A stretch of DNA of 64,000 nucleotides from Knoxdaviesia capensis (taxonomy: Eukaryota; Ascomycota; Sordariomycetes; Microascales; Gondwanamycetaceae): the NCBI GenBank assembly GCA_001510575.1, contig LNGK01000008.1:66784-130783 (forward strand), written 5' to 3'. Shown one piece after another: positions 11,028 through 22,254 of this stretch. The position numbers were made by a program, and so were the translations under genes. Within the stretch, counting starts at the first letter, position 1; each line of letters begins with the position of its first letter. The notes beneath the pieces are model-generated. The model made no database searches, was not told the origin of the DNA, and was given only the letters and a program-made list of their open reading frames with translations.

Positions 11028-13595
11028 CTACAACGGCCGCCCAATATGCGTCGGCACGTTGTACGTAAGGTAGTCCACATGCACAAAGGCGCGGTCGACA
11101 ATCGGCACGCTCTCGAGGAAGTACGTCAGCACCTCGCTGAGGTCGTGGCTGTCCTTGAGCGGCGTGTTGGCCGACAGCACAATGTCGACCTCGACGAACA
11201 GCTTGTCGCCCGCGTGGTAGGCGCGCAGGTTCTGGATCTTCTTGATTGTTGTGGCGAACCGCATGGTCAGGTAGAGGACTGTGGAAATTGTTAGACGGGC
11301 TGGACACACACACACACAAAGGACACATGGGGAGGGGGTAGAGGGGAAGGCGAGAGAGAGAGAGAGAGAGACACCGAGGCCACTTACGCAGGTTCCGCTC
11401 ATCCGGGTGGGCCGAGAATCCGGTCAGGTTGCGCACATGGTACAACGAAGTCTGGCTCCAGTTCCGCATCACCCACAGCGACAGCACCAGACCGCCCAGC
11501 GCGTCCAGCCACCACACCTTTGCATAGAAGCCAACTGGGACGTTTCGCGCCTGTTAGTAAGAGGTCTGTCGAAGTGCTCGCTAGCCCGACACGAGTCGTG
11601 GACGGGAGCTAGGCTTACCGATGGGAAATAGGATCGAGCCGGTGTTGAAGATGACATCGGTATGCGCATCATCGGCACTAGACAGAGAGATCTACTGTTA
11701 GATGTATCACGTGTAGTGGGGAAGTCGAGAAAGCAACGTACAGAGCTCGCACACTCGAGTTCTTCACCATGCGGTACCACAGCCACACGGCTCCCTTGAT
11801 GACGATGGTTCCAACCATGATGGCAACAGCCGAGTAGCCACTGTGTTGGAAAGATTAGCTGTGGAACAACGACAAGTCGATCGGGGCGGGGATTCTCACA
11901 TCTCCAGCACTTCATGGTCGCTCGACATCAGCCGCTGCACCGACTCCAGCGCAACCTGGAAGAACGACGTAATCATGATGATCGAGAACACCAGCACGCC
12001 AACAGGCTCAAGACTAACGGCGCAGATATGCGTGTTAGTAGGGTGGCACATACACACATGTCCAGAGGCAGAGGCAGAGGACAGAAACTTACCGCCGCCG
12101 GCCAACCGGATACGTATGCAGATCGGTCTGACTCTCCGCCACCAACCGCGTCGTCGTCCACATGATGGCCGTACTCAGAAAGTCCAGCGCAGCATCGACC
12201 AACGACGCCATCACCGACATCGACGGCACCGACAGCACGACGACAATCTTCGACGCCAGCAGCACAAAGTTCGCCGCAAAGTTGACCCAGATGGCCACCG
12301 TCACAATCGGGTCGTCAAAGTCCACCTCGGCGTCCTCGACCCACGGGATGCTCGGCCGCGGCACGTCCTCGTCCTCGCCTGCCGCCTCCAGCCCCCGCTC
12401 CGCGTCGGCCGGGCTGCCGTTGACGGCCGCCAGCAACGGCGTCCGCTCCGGCACGCGGAAGATGTCCTTGGCCGTGCGCTTCGACCGCGCGCTGGTGCCG
12501 GAGTCGACGGTGGCGGGGGACAGCAGTGCCTGCTGCTGGCTGGCATGGTCGGTGGTCGCCGGCGGAGAGTTGTCCGGCGGGGTGTTTTGCTGCGACGGCA
12601 GCGGCACGCCCTCGTTGATGGTCAGCGGGATATCGACAGGCCGGAAGGCCGACGCCTCCAGCTCGGCCTCGTACTCGTCGAGCAGATCGAGGGGAATGGG
12701 CGAGTCCAGAAGGTTGTCGATAAACAGATACTGTTGCACGAGATCGTTTGTCCGCTCGTAGTACTGCCGGCTGCAGATTGGATGACGACGACCAGGCTGC
12801 GGTGTCAGTAGCCGCGAGAATCAAAATCAAACAGCATCCGACAACAGCAGTGTGTGTGGATAAACACTGCAATAGACATGCATATGCACGTGGTGTGGAA
12901 CACAACCGGGTGTTGGAGCAGCAGTGCCAAGCCATGCATGTTTCTGACAAGCAAAACAGGTGATGATGCACTTACAGATGCGGCTTCATAGCCGCCAACT
13001 CCTTCTCAGTCTTCCAGTAGCGCTCCCACTGGTAGATCGGGTTACTGTTTCCAATCAGCCGCATGCTGCGCATCTGCGGCGCGGCAATGAGCATGCTCAT
13101 GCGGCGGTCTTCAGCCGCCGACCGGCGCGGCTCGTCCTCGGTCTCGGCGCGCAAGAGTGGGATGCGCAGGCCGTGGCCGGGATCGGCCTCGTCTTCGGCA
13201 TTCCAGAACGAGGCCCGGAAGGTGCCGGCCAGCGACGCGGTCGACCGCGAGCGGATCATGGCGACAGCCACCGACGCGCGGCGCGCAAGGTTCGGGGGCG
13301 GCGGGGGTGCGGGCTGCCACGGCGAGATGTCGTCCGACGCAGGGAGCTGGTGCGGCGGCGGCTGCTGGGCGTTTGCGGCGGCGGCGGCGGCGGAGGGGGG
13401 CGCGGGTTCGGTGGGCGTCGGCGGCACCGGAGACAGCACAGGCCGGAACACAACAGTGGCGGGGACTGGCTCGGCAGCGGACGAAGACGCAACGGCGGCA
13501 GCTATGGCGGCTATCGACGCAGCTTGGTGGTTGGAGAAGGAGAGTCTGCGAGCTGACGAAGCCTTACGGGGAAAAGATGCACGAGGGAGAGACAT
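11028..13595 (-). CDS. Cation diffusion facilitator, Mn-type DxxxD motifs
   Basis: Membrane metal-ion/proton exchanger of the CDF family. Seven exons: 13595-12976, 12770-12093, 12013-11900, 11840-11742, 11677-11619, 11534-11388 and 11278-11028. The introns are 205, 79, 59, 64, 84 and 109 bp, and the chain closes in frame at 655 residues. Residues 1-370 are Ala/Pro/Ser-rich and probably disordered. The transmembrane part follows. The metal site shows D399-A-A-L-D403 and D507-A-H-T-D511, the DxxxD pattern typical of Mn-CDFs rather than the HxxxD of zinc members. The C-terminal cytosolic domain contains HAGDKLFVEVDIVL, HDLSEVL and FVHVDY, the usual ferredoxin-like fold. An alternative in-frame ATG at 13682 would add 29 residues. 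The Mn substrate is inferred from the motif; the family call is strong. Confidence 0.92.
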
Positions 13596-14659
13596 ATTAT
13601 CTCCGAACTGAATAGCGACGTTTCTCACGCGCGTTGCTTTTACGTAGCTGCAATTCCTTAGTGGCCTCTGCGATTTTTCCAAGTCCTAGGCCAAGTCAGC
13701 TTTAGCAGCTTATCCAACAGGGGGCGAAGCATAGGTGTGCAGAAAAACACCAGCAAAGAAGAGCTATTTTTTTTTCGGGTGGCTGTCAACGAGCTAATTA
13801 TCCAAGGGACGCGGTATATTAAGGGGGCGAAATCTTCCCTGTTAGCCCTGTGTCTAATGCAGCGACCGGGAACATGAAGAGGGGAGAGAATACCAGGTGT
13901 ATTGTTGTCGTATAGGGCGAATTCTCGAGGTAGCAGAAGATAAAATAGCATTTAGAGCTGATGGATGCGATCTCCAATTAGCAGGATTTGAATATATACA
14001 GAAAATACCAGAGCGCGGAAGCAGTGTCAAGTAGTAAATGGCTGTACATAAGAAGTCTGAGGGGAAAAGAAAAAAGAGAAGTGAAGCTATTCACAGTATC
14101 ACCAGCTTCTATCTTATTCGTGGACCCCGTTAAGTACTTATTGCGTTTTGGTGAATAAGATCCATCCTGATCAATACGGCAGGCGCTACCGTTCGAGTGA
14201 CTTCTCGTGGCCCAACTCCATTCAACATGGCAGGAACAACCTGTGGACCGCGGGGCCTTCCGTGCAGCGCGCTGGAAAATATGCGCGATATTCGTCTGGT
14301 GAGAGGAAAGCATGTGCGGCCATTCTCACGTCCAGGCACAGAAGGCGCGACCAATGCGCGTGGATGCCAAAAAGAAAAGTCAACGGTACAGTCCCACCAA
14401 CCAGAAGGAGCTGTGAAAGCTGGTGGTTCCTTCCTTGGCTTGGCTGGCCTCCGTGCGGGCTTTTTGCGGTCGTATATCGGCGTTTGAACGGCCTTCCACC
14501 GGCCGTTTGACTGCTTCTTCCGCCAGCGTCCGTTTGTTCCTCCGTCTCCGACAAGTACATACAACATCGTGATCTCAAAACATCCAAGCATCATCGATCT
14601 GACAGCACCGCCCACACCGTGCCCAACGCCCCAACCCTAACCCTGGGACATCAACAATT
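13596..14659. other. Upstream flank of the CDF gene, no gene seen
   Basis: This holds the presumed promoter and leader of the minus-strand transporter and the left flank of the retrotransposon. Frames of up to about 160 residues exist at 14130-14615 (minus) and about 120 residues at 14148-14510 (plus), but they overlap each other, lack family motifs and are not supported. A telomere-like AACCCTAACCCT sits at 14633-14644, 20 bp from the transposon edge. Confidence 0.55.
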
Positions 14660-14664
14660 GCCTC
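14660..14664. repeat. Target-site duplication GCCTC, left copy
   Basis: Five bases immediately outside the left LTR, identical to 20277-20281. Five base pairs is the usual duplication length for Copia integrases. Confidence 0.92.
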
Positions 14665-14858
14665 TGTTGCTTGGAATGATGACGGAAGATGAATAAGTTG
14701 ATGGAATTGAACTTAGGAATTAAGTAAAAGTTAGATGTAGGAGGAAGAAAATGGGCTAGACTAGAAATGGATAGAAGTCTAGCATTTATAGGCTAGCTAG
14801 AACTAGGCTTCAGCCTACCGGTCACGTGATCCACGTATTTCCGTCCTTCCTATTTATA
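14665..14858 (-). repeat. 3' LTR of the Copia element (194 bp)
   Basis: Read on minus it begins TATAAATAGGAAGG (RIP-altered from TGTAAATGGG in the other copy) and ends CAAGCAACA. It differs from the right LTR at nine sites, all transitions in CpA/TpG context. Eight of the nine mutated states are in this copy. Confidence 0.95.
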
Positions 14859-14872
14859 CGCCCCTCGGACGT
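14859..14872 (-). other. Putative polypurine tract of the element
   Basis: On minus, the purine-rich GAGGGGCG directly abuts the 3' LTR, where plus-strand DNA synthesis should be primed. A second copy of CCGAGGGGCG occurs about 30 bp further inside (around 14890-14903). Position and composition support the call. The tract is short and not purely purine. Confidence 0.6.
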
Positions 14873-17800
14873 AAATGCGTTCCTAGTATGCGCCCCTCGG
14901 AATAAATAATATAGGAATACTATTATTAAGTAAAAAAAAAAACTTTAGTAGAGGAAGAAAATCTTTATTAAAAAAAAACTTTAGTATAGGAAGCGTAGGA
15001 AAAGAAAATATATGAAAACCTAAAAACCTTTAGAAAGGAAAAAAAAAAAACGTATCTTATTTTATTAGAGTACTTCGAAATCGGTTATAAAGCTAGAAAC
15101 TAAGTGGCTTAGTTAAGATATTAGCTATTTATTCCGTATTTAGAACGTATTTAATAGATAAAAACTTAGAACGAACGGATTCCCGAATTAGATGAAATTT
15201 CGGGTATATATACTTACTCTTATTATAGAATCTTAGGTTATTAATAAGCTTAAGAGTACTAGTATTATCGACTCGTAGTTAGATATTATAGCTTTAGTTA
15301 ATTTTATATAAGAAATTACGTAGCTATAACGCTTCCTTAGTAGCTATATTTACTACTATATATTTAGCCTCGATAGTCGATTAGGTAATAACTACTTACT
15401 TTCTACTTACTTAGGCGATCGGACCGCCTTAGATTAATAGGACCTATCTTATTATAAAGCGGCTATTCGGTATAGTATTATAGCTAGTATCTAAAAAGCT
15501 AACTATTAATATAAGTAAAAAGTCTAGCTTAGAAGGTCTCTTATATCTTAAGGATAAGTTCGTTATCGCCGATAAGTATTTAACGATCCGTCTTAGTAAT
15601 ACGAATAGAGGAATAGTTATATAATTAGTAAAAGCTACGTAGTAGTAAATAGAAAATGCTAAATTAGGTCTCGTTATCGTAGTTATATAGATAAGTTATC
15701 CGATTAGGGATCGATATCTATCTATATTAATAGTAGAAAGCCTTTTACCGTCTAAAGTAGCTAAGTTAATACCGGATATTAGAATAGATACTAGTCGTGT
15801 TATAGAGATATTAAATCTAGCGTTTACTATAATCGCTTCTATATACTATATCTAGTATATGGAATAGGAGTTAAAGTTAATACCGATTACTACTCCTAGT
15901 AACTACCGTAGCTTACTTATTAGGTCTACTTTTAGATACTCTTAAAGTTCTAGCTCGAAATTAGTTAGTATTTTATCTTTCCGGCCGAAATATAGAATAT
16001 CGTTTATATATATAACTAGAATTATACCGTCTTTCTATTAGTAAAACGACGCTTTATCTATTTATAATCTTATAAATCCTATACGTAAAAGTATATCGTA
16101 GAGTCTTAGCTATTACTATCGGCTAGCTTATTTTAGACCGTATAATACTCGTTTTAAATAAATAAACGATTTCTCTATCTATCCTAAGTTACGAACGAAA
16201 TTTAGATTACGTTATCTAATTTCATATATTAGTTAAACTATTCCTTTATATTATCGTATATATACCTCCTCTTCTAGGAGTCCGTATAGGAAAGCTACTA
16301 TAACGTCTAACTATCGTATAGCTAAATATTCTTTAGCTACTATAGCTAATATTACTTTTTACGTCGTAGCGTGCGATATTACGGCGAAGGTTTCCTAATA
16401 ATCGAAGCCCTTACGCTATTAAAATCTACGGGCTATAATACGTGCTTTCCGTTTAATAATCTATCTATACTCGTCGTATTTAGACTTTAGTACCTATTTA
16501 GCCGTAATCGGCTTATATCTAGATAGGAGTAACTTAATAAATTCGAAGACTCTACGGTTAAATATATTTATTAATTCTATAAGGCTAGTATCTAACTATT
16601 CGTTAGTATTCGCGCCCCTTAGAGCTAATATTATCGTTATTAGATTAGAAAATCTAGCCTTAATTAAATTATTAACCTAATCGGAATCGTTAATATATAT
16701 CGTTAAGTTAACGGCGTTAGGATTAGTATCTAGACTTCTTTTAATAAGTCGTTATACTAGGTTATTATACTTATACGCGATAACTAGGTTATCGAAATCT
16801 ACTTAGTCTCTATTCTAGGTAACTATACGTGTAATTTTCTTTTTAGTAAAAGTTCCCTTTAGCTACGACTTTAATATATTAGGTGGTTTTTCCTCTAAGT
16901 CCTCTAGAATTCTTATATTAGATAAAATCTAGACCTTTCGAAACTTAGGTACCTATACTTTATATAAATATATACTTTAGTAACTAACTAATAAGCTAAA
17001 TTCTCCTCGTAGAGTAAATTTACTAGGGAAATTAGTATTATTTACGCGCGCTCTAACCTCTATAGGTACGTAAATAATTATATAGGAACCTAAAGTTCTT
17101 AGGTATATAATATTCGGATGAAAATCCCGTCTCTTAGCTACCGGTATTTAGCTCTACTATCTCTCTATAGGACTAGAACCGTAGCTATTAACGGTTAAAT
17201 TAATTAGTTAAGTAACGGCTTCTAGAATATATCCTTATAGGTATATCGGAATGCTTTACTATATTATAGTTACCTTTATACGGATTACTAGCTCTTTTAT
17301 AGCTCGTTTAGTACTACCGTTATAGGTATAGCTATAAGCTAGGGAAGGATTAACTTTTAAACTAATTCTATTCGTAAACTTAGTAATTATCTTAATTTAT
17401 ACGTCCGTCCCGTTATCTATAATAATTAACTCTAGAATAGAGTTAGTAATATTTATTATATACTAAATTATATTCTTAATTTCGTTACTAGCTTTCGACT
17501 TTTTATCTAGAATATAGATAAATTTTATTTTAGAAAAATTATCTATAATAACGAGAAAGTAGCGCTCGCCTTTAAAAGTTTATACCGATATCTTAGTAAC
17601 ATCGTAATATAATACTTAGCTAATTCGTTTAGCCCTTATTCGTCTATCTTTTAGCCTAAACTTTAAGATTTTTAAGATCTCGTACGCTTTATATAGGCCT
17701 AAATCGTTAATATACGCTTTTATATTCGATTCGTCTACTAATACTCCTTTAATAGACTATAGTATCTTTAGGAGAACTTCGGTACTCGGATATCCTAGTC

Positions 17801-18780
17801 GTTTATATATTAGGCGTAAGCGTTAACGTATACTTAATACTTACGTAAAGCTTTTAGGTATCGATTAATATTAGAATTAGACGAATACTAGTCTTTTATA
17901 TAGAGACTATTAGAACTAGCGTTTTTCTAGTAGTAACGTATATTACGAGCGTCTTTTACGGGGGGACGCCTAGAACTAAGATTATTATTCCGGTAGTAAT
18001 AATTATAACTACGAATATCTTTTAAGGGGGGATATTTAGAACTAAAATCATAGTCTTTTATAGGGTAACTATAATAACTAGATAATTTATAAGTAGTCTC
18101 CTTAGATAGTTTTAGAGAGACGGTCTCCTCTAGTATAAAATTACGGATAATAGGAGTATATATAGGCTTCTAGATAATAGGTTTACCGGAGGTTATAACT
18201 CGTATAAAGAACCTACGGTTTTCTACGTTAATCTCTAAAATTAAGACGTTTTTAGTATTAAAAATGCTATTACCTAGAATCTTACTACTATTACGGTAAA
18301 GAACCTTACCGCTAAAGATATAAATCGGAAATATTATAGTTAGTAAAATATCTTTAATACGTATAGAAATAATACTAGATAAAGTCTTAATATTAATAAT
18401 AACGTTTCTACGTTTTATAGTATAGATAGGTCCTCCGCCTATAATTATACGTATACGAGTCTCTTCTATAGTCCCTTTTTCGAACTATCGCTTATCGTTT
18501 ATAGAGTATATAGACGTATTAGTATCGAATAGCTAATCTATTCTAGAATAGCTTAATAAGTAGGTAAATAGGTTATAGCTAATTACTTCTTTAAAATATT
18601 TTATAGTATTAATAGGAAAAGAAGAAGAAAGGGAAGACTTATTTATAGTCTTTCGACGTCTCTTAAACGTATTATCGGTTATTATTATCGCGCTTATAAC
18701 TCTTTTATAACTAGTTATATTTGCGCTTACGTTTACGTTACTAAGTATAGTAGAAGACTTCTACTATTACTATTACTTAC
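14873..18780 (-). pseudogene. pol remnant: protease, integrase, reverse transcriptase, RNase H
   Basis: Minus-strand conceptual translation in shifting frames shows Copia pol in order. The aspartic protease site reads LFDT followed by altered residues near 18524-18532 (the DTG position, with Gly changed). The integrase shows IIDNGTDV with the Asp codon at 17415-17417 and, 36 codons later, the NGST-K-RA block with a Lys codon at 17307-17309 where the catalytic Glu belongs; this is the D-X35-E spacing. The reverse transcriptase shows LVIY-I-N-D-ILYFG at 15999-16010, the altered YVDD box. RNase H shows GGPIA...VSRK and ST-EA-Y at 15331-15428. Every mismatch I checked against the motif is a G-to-A or C-to-T change. 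Stops occur throughout, so this is a dead gene. The exact ends of the reading frame cannot be set. Confidence 0.93.
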
Positions 18781-19990
18781 GAGCTTTAATCCGGTAGTCG
18801 CGCTCTTTATAGCTAAGACGGTTATAGTATCTATATCGAATTATAGGTTATAAACCGGGCTTATTCTTCTAGTTACTCTAGCTAGCGCTACTATTACGAG
18901 TATTATTATTATTATTTTTATCGTTCGAACTAAACTTATTATTAGACTTCGAGTTATCTCTTCGATCTATCTTCTTTAGATCCTTCGAGACTCTCTCTCT
19001 TTCCTAGAATAACTATACTAACTATCTATAGTACTCGTCCGAAGTTTTATCTAATTATACCGTAATCCACGTAGTAACTTACGTTTTAGTATTAAACGTA
19101 TCCTTCGCTACTATTAGTAGTAGCACGGTTCTAATCTTATTAGTAATTTTAGTTCTATATCGCTAAACTTCTAGTTATTTCTAGTTAAAGCGCGAAAGAA
19201 AGGTAATAAACTTTTTACTTTTTTTTATCGTATATATACTAACGTCTAGTAGATCTTCTAATACTTAGAACTTAGTCTTCTAGCTATTACGGTTAAAACG
19301 ATTAGATAACTTATTCTAGATATTAGAAATATTCGTATTATTAACTATAATTTATCTTATAATACTTAATATATTCTTTAGTATTTCGCTTCTTACGAGT
19401 AGATTATTTTACTTATTAAGATAACTGAAATTATTAGGTTTTAAACTAGTGCGAATAATTACGGTACGGAAAGATAAGGCCTACGTACGCTAAGTATGGC
19501 TATTAGTTAGCTAGTATTATTAATTAAGAGTCTATTTCTATTTAGATAGATCGATTACTTAATTAGTGCTAGTTGTTATAGGTGATGGAATAAAATTATC
19601 TATGATAATAGAATATGATGGCGGGGATAATACCGTTTGAGCGGAAGGAGGTTGGTTCGGTGTGGGAGGTGCGTTTACGTCTATAGTAGGTATACGAAAA
19701 AGACCGGGAAAACTCGGTATTATAGAAGGAATAAAATTTCTATTAGGAACTGATCGAGATTGTTAGGGAATAGCGTTAGTAATTAATTTCTAATTAGAAT
19801 TAGAATTAGAAACGGGAGAAGGGGAACGCGAGAATTCCGTTAATATTAATAGAGTTATAACTTAAGAGTTTAATTAAATAACTAAGTCTGTAGTAGTGTT
19901 AGGGGCGGTTAGACGGCGATAGCTACTACGATTTATTATTAGTTTTAGTAGTTATATTACTAATAGCTTTATAAGCCGGATTGCTAGCTT
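18781..19990 (-). pseudogene. gag remnant with zinc knuckle
   Basis: This is the capsid/nucleocapsid part of the element. At 18791-18838 on minus, a zinc knuckle of the CX2CX4HX4C type is recognisable by spacing. All three cysteine positions and the histidine position now read Tyr, each explained by one TGY-to-TAY or CAY-to-TAY transition. A Lys/Arg-rich stretch follows. The region to the right is the expected capsid part but is too mutated for domain recognition. The gag start codon could not be identified. Confidence 0.8.
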
Positions 19991-20070
19991 ATAGTAAATA
20001 GGAGGAGAAAAAAAATGATTAGAAATAAAAAGAATAAAAAAGCAAATGTAGTGTTGCTTAGATTGAACTT

Positions 20071-20082
20071 AGTCTCATAATC
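20071..20082 (-). other. Primer-binding site for half-tRNA priming (elongator tRNA-Met)
   Basis: Directly inside the 5' LTR the plus strand reads AGTCTCATAATC up to 20082. This is the anticodon stem-loop of eukaryotic elongator tRNA-Met (TCAGTCTCATAATC), and the next upstream difference is a CA-to-TA change. A primer ending after tRNA position 40 would prime exactly at the LTR border, as in Drosophila copia, which uses a 5' half of initiator tRNA-Met. Recognised by sequence from general knowledge of tRNA-Met; no alignment was run. Confidence 0.8.
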
Positions 20083-20276
20083 TGTTGCTTGGAATGATAA
20101 CGGAAGATGAATAAGTTGATGGAATTGAACTTAGGAATTGAGTAAAAGTTAGATGTAGGAGGAAGAAAATGGGCTAGACTAGAAATGGACAGAAGTCCAG
20201 CATTTATAGGCTAGCCAGAACCAGGCTTCAGCCTACCGGTCACGTGATCCACGCATTTCCGTCCTTCCCATTTACA
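20083..20276 (-). repeat. 5' LTR and promoter of the Copia element (194 bp)
   Basis: On minus it starts TGTAAATGGG and ends CAAGCAACA (TG...CA ends). It carries CACGTG at 20241-20246 and a TATA box CCTATAAATG at 20201-20210 in the order expected for a U3 promoter. Only one RIP-type change (near 20099) separates it from the inferred parental LTR. Confidence 0.95.
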
Positions 20277-20281
20277 GCCTC
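20277..20281. repeat. Target-site duplication GCCTC, right copy
   Basis: Identical to 14660-14664. The empty site is therefore the sequence ending ...CAACAATTGCCTC joined to CCGCCGCG. Confidence 0.92.
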
Positions 20282-22222
20282 CCGCCGCGTCTCGCATAAT
20301 GCCTCAAGCCGACTTTGACAGAAACATCCGGACTAACCGACCAATGAGCACAGATCCCTCTCCCGTTCTCATACCCGGGGGCGACCCAGCGGGCCGGCGC
20401 GTTCAGTCTGTTCGTTCCCACCGGTTGTTGAGTCCGGGACCCCATCCGACACAGAGACACAGAGCCCGGATGAGCACAGCACCCAAGCGAGAAGGCATTC
20501 GGGTCTCTCGCTCTCTCTCTTGGGCCTCCTGACTTGTCCACCGCTGCCCTCGTCCTGCTGCTTCAAGTGTGACGTGACCTCTTCTCACAGATATGCCGCT
20601 GCCCGCCACCAAGGGCTTCTGCCTTCGACAGCACCGTTGGTGCAGCTCTCCCATGCCACTGCAGCGAGCCTTTTCCGCGACACAAGAAAAAAAGACCACC
20701 ACAAACGCCGCAAGCTTTTCTGCATCCTGTGACTTTCTGCATGTCCGTGCAACTCGTCCTGCTGCTAGGGTTGACAGTCTGTCTCTCTTGAGCAGTTTTT
20801 CCCTGCCTTGAGTCCGTCGGAATACCGTGGGGATGGGGAGCATGGAGAAAGAACCCCACCTGAACGGTGGTGAAGCAGATGCCACGTATGGTCGTGCACG
20901 CTCATGGACGCGCGAGCGATTGTCCATCCGACTTTCCCTTGTTTACACGAGCCCTTCCCACCGAGACACCGGGTTCCAGGCTCAGCCAGCTTGGTAATGT
21001 GTGTGGTAGACGACCGGCCTTCTGCGAAGCAGTGTCGCACGGCCACTCGCCTTCGTGCCACAGGAGCCCAGCGCGTCCCGTTGGCGCGGGGTTTGCCCGA
21101 CAGATAGTAGCAGCAGCAGCAGCAGCCAGCAGCCAGCAGCCAGCAAGCCAAAAGTCCAAGTCACGTCCTCTGGCACCAAACGTCGTCTTCGACAGCGGCC
21201 ACGACAGTCTGTTGTGCGTTGCCATCGGGTCGCCATCAGCGTCGCCAGCACTGGTTCCTCTCCGTCCCCTCTCGGCCGCAGGCGTTGGCATGAGACTCAG
21301 GTGGCAGCGTCCACGAGCCGCGAACCCCGTGCAACTGTGGCCTATGGACCGTGCCGACGGCCCCAGCACAGCGCCGGCTGGCAGAGACGGGACGTTGGTT
21401 TCGGCGATACCACGGTGGTGGTGGCCCTGTGGGAATCAACACAGAGAGGTGTGCGGTTGACGCCGCTCAAGAAAAGATGACGCCAGGTATGCTATGCTTC
21501 CGTCCTCCAGGCCTAGGGTTACACCCCAACACGGGCATAGACTTCGCCACTCCACATCGTATCGAGTGTTGGGAATGCCCGAAGTGGTGTGCACCGTACC
21601 CGGCGGCCCAGAACGACCCAGCCCCGGCGGCCAACCGACGCCGCCAAAGCTGGACAACAGCGCATAGAGCTGAACAGCGCACACCCAGTCCCGAGCAAGC
21701 TTCTTATGTCCCGATCGGGAAAACAGTTACAGGCTACGTGCATCGGCATGCAGAAGCGTCTAATAATTCGTGGTGGGGAAAGCTCCCCCATGGAAACAGA
21801 AACATCGTTAGCGATTGGAGCACAGCACTGCACATCGAATCGGAGAAGAAAAAAACTGTCGCGACAAGGGGGACGAGGAGCGGACTGCAGCGGCAATGGT
21901 GCATTAAGAGACAAACTAGTGGTGCTGCACGGAGTTGGCCGTGTGTTGCCACCGCATCGGGCTGGTCCTGACTAAGGGCCCGTTTGGCATGTTCGACGAT
22001 GGTGGTGATGATGTATCACGCCCGGGAAGCTGGATCGTGCGGGTAGCTTTTCGATAGCGGTTCGTTTCTCTCCCCCCTTCGCTTTCTGCTACATCGAGAC
22101 TTCTCTCGCATTACACACGTCGGGAACGGAGCCAGCAGGTCTCCCGATCCTGTGCATCGCCTTTTTCTGCACTCGTAAAGGGGAGCAGACTGAGACACAG
22201 GCTCAAAAAAAAAAAAGCGAGA

Positions 22223-22254
22223 ACCACACACCACACACCACACACCACACACCA
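22223..22254. repeat. Tandem CACACCAC octamer array
   Basis: Four near-perfect copies of an 8-bp CA-rich unit follow a poly-A run. No coding context. Confidence 0.85.

Larger units (their letters stand above)
14660..20281 (-). mobile_element. Ty1/Copia LTR retrotransposon, full structure, RIP-inactivated
   Basis: The element spans 14665-20276 (5612 bp) and is flanked by the duplicated target GCCTC (14660-14664 and 20277-20281). It is transcribed on the minus strand: 5' LTR 20083-20276, primer site next to it, gag, protease, integrase, reverse transcriptase, RNase H, polypurine tract, 3' LTR 14665-14858. Integrase precedes reverse transcriptase, which defines Copia rather than Gypsy. The interior is strongly AT-rich with CpA and TpG almost eliminated in favour of TpA, the signature of repeat-induced point mutation. 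Many stop codons come from CAA/CAG-to-TAA/TAG and TGG-to-TAG/TGA changes. The boundaries of the damage coincide with the element. No functional protein can be made; mobilisation would need a partner copy. Confidence 0.96.

Noticed and set aside
14130..14615. 161-residue minus frame beside the transposon
   Set aside because: It overlaps plus frames of similar length and has no motifs.
20867..21460. 197-residue plus frame with Ala/Gln repeats
   Set aside because: Low complexity from a CAG repeat, with competing overlapping frames and no splice or family evidence.
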